Shown here piece by piece: positions 7,642 through 8,331 of a DNA stretch of 8,331 bases. The stretch is from an uncultured Brevundimonas sp. (lineage in GTDB: Bacteria; Pseudomonadota; Alphaproteobacteria; Caulobacterales; Caulobacteraceae), in contig CAMPGL010000089.1 in NCBI GenBank assembly GCA_946885435.1, positions 1-8,331 of the forward strand, given 5' to 3'. Position numbers and translations under genes: made by a program. The notes beneath the pieces are model-generated. The model worked only from the letters and a program-made list of their open reading frames with translations, did not search any database and was not told the DNA's origin. Positions within the stretch are counted from its first letter, which is position 1. The number at the start of each line of letters is the position of its first letter.

Positions 7642-7670
7642 CTTGTGTGACGCTGCGGCCACACCCACCT
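7642..7670 (+). promoter_or_regulatory. candidate heat-shock (sigma-32-type) promoter for clpB, distal
   Basis: CTTGTG at 7642-7647, a 15-base spacer, then ACCCACCT at 7663-7670. The known RpoH pattern is CTTGAA, about 13-16 bases, CCCCATNT. The -35 matches five of six bases and the -10 matches five of the seven defined bases. Predicted transcription would begin near 7677, giving a leader of about 67 bases. ClpB is a standard RpoH target, which raises the prior, but the match is imperfect and a second candidate lies closer to the gene. Confidence 0.35.
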
Positions 7671-7695
7671 GAACCGCATCGGGTCCGGCGCGTCG

Positions 7696-7725
7696 CTTGC
7701 ACAGAGGGCGTCCCGGGCCGCATTC
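7696..7725 (+). promoter_or_regulatory. candidate heat-shock (sigma-32-type) promoter for clpB, proximal
   Basis: CTTGCA at 7696-7701, a 16-base spacer, then CCGCATTC at 7718-7725, compared with CTTGAA and CCCCATNT for RpoH. The -35 matches five of six bases. The -10 keeps the CxCAT core but ends in C rather than T. Transcription would start about 12 bases before ATG 7745, leaving a very short leader that still includes the AGGGGA ribosome site at 7735-7740. It competes with the distal candidate, and both could be used. Confidence 0.3.
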
Positions 7726-7744
7726 CGCCTCATCAGGGGAAAGC

Positions 7745-8331
7745 ATGAACCTCGACCTCTATTCCGACCGCGCCAAGCAGGCGATCCAGTCGGCCCAGTC
7801 GCTGGCGCTCGCCCGCCGCCATCAGCAGTTCGCGCCCGAGCACCTTCTGAAGGTGCTGCTGGAGGAACGCGGCGGCCTGGCCCGCAATCTCATCACCGCC
7901 GCCGGCGGCGACGCAAAGCGCGCCGAGGCGGACACGGAGACCGCGCTGTCGAAGCGCGCCCAGGTCTCGGGCGGCTCGGGCCAGCTCTATCTGGACGGCG
8001 ACACGGCCCGCGTCTTCGCCGCCGCCGAGCAGGCCGCCAAGAAGGCCGGGGACCAGTTCGTCACCACCGAGCGCCTGCTCCAGGGCCTGGCGAAGGAGGG
8101 CGGGGTCGCCAAGACCGTGCTCAACGCCGCCGGGGTCAAGGCCGACGGCCTGGACGCCGCCATCAACGATCTGCGCAAGGGCAAGACCGCCGACTCCGCC
8201 GGGGCCGAGGACGCCTATGACGCGCTCAAGCGCTACGCCCGCGACCTGACGCTGGCCGCCGCCGACGGCAAGATCGACCCGGTCATCGGCCGCGACGAGG
8301 AGATCCGCCGCACCATCCAGGTCCTGGCCCG
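7745..8331 (+). CDS. clpB: ClpB ATP-dependent protein disaggregase, N-terminal part (cut by window edge)
   Basis: ClpB is a cytoplasmic AAA+ hexamer that, with DnaK, pulls polypeptides out of heat-induced aggregates. The 195 codons present start at ATG 7745, with AGGGGA four bases upstream. MNLDLYSDRAKQAIQSAQSL opens the Clp N-terminal domain (about residues 1-145). Its two pseudo-repeats are visible as FAPEHLLKVLLEE (29-41) and FVTTERLLQGLAKE (105-118). A linker then leads to YDALKRYARDLT (158-169) and the conserved DPVIGRDEEIRRTIQVLA (178-195), which opens the first ATPase domain. The Walker A motif should lie about 15 residues beyond the right edge. The start and the YARDLT/IGRDEEIRR block fit ClpB better than ClpA or ClpC, though the middle domain that would settle it is outside. 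The full protein is normally about 860 residues. It is divergent from the TPR gene, and heat-shock control is likely from the upstream candidates. Confidence 0.95.
   Translation, partial: MNLDLYSDRAKQAIQSAQSLALARRHQQFAPEHLLKVLLEERGGLARNLITAAGGDAKRAEADTETALSKRAQVSGGSGQLYLDGDTARVFAAAEQAAKKAGDQFVTTERLLQGLAKEGGVAKTVLNAAGVKADGLDAAINDLRKGKTADSAGAEDAYDALKRYARDLTLAAADGKIDPVIGRDEEIRRTIQVLA

Noticed and set aside
7645..7664. GTGTG-N10-CACAC inverted repeat upstream of clpB, considered as an operator
   Set aside because: The arms are only five bases, with no extension and no second copy. It overlaps the distal promoter candidate but has no independent support.
7284..7748. 154-codon plus-strand open frame crossing the divergent intergenic region
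   Set aside because: Its first half is antisense to the membrane helix region of the TPR gene, it runs through the clpB promoter region and ends at the clpB start, and its product shows no domain or signal.

Overview
The window is very GC-rich, with strong G/C preference at third codon positions. It has alphaproteobacterial gene content, most like Caulobacter/Brevundimonas: a giant NAD-dependent glutamate dehydrogenase, an MNxDLYSDRA-type ClpB, and short Ala-rich lipoproteins. The genus is inferred from these resemblances, not from a marker gene. I see no rRNA, tRNA, CRISPR array, insertion sequence or phage gene.

Four genes run leftward and cover most of the window. In transcription order they are: (1) a single-pass membrane protein with tetratricopeptide repeats (7555 to 5660); (2) a BCCT-family choline/betaine-type transporter with a BetT-like cytoplasmic tail (about 5588 to 3684); (3) a 123-residue low-complexity lipoprotein (3622 to 3251); (4) the N-terminal two thirds of the NAD-glutamate dehydrogenase (3143 to the left edge, where it is cut). 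The gaps are about 71, 61 and 107 bases and none holds a convincing terminator, so full or partial co-transcription is possible. One gene runs rightward: clpB, starting at 7745 and cut at the right edge just before the first Walker A motif. The 189-base gap between the ATG starts of the divergent TPR gene and clpB (7556-7744) must hold the promoters of both. It contains two candidate heat-shock (sigma-32-like) promoters facing clpB.

Together the genes suggest a housekeeping and stress neighbourhood: protein disaggregation (ClpB), compatible-solute uptake (BCCT), and glutamate catabolism at the carbon/nitrogen junction (GDH). The TPR protein and the lipoprotein are of unknown function. I found no clear new defence or mobile system. 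The less ordinary points are the TPR membrane protein, a sharply bounded patch of unusual codons in its middle, and the repeat-bearing lipoprotein between the transporter and the dehydrogenase. Several very long open frames on the plus strand are antisense shadows of the real genes.
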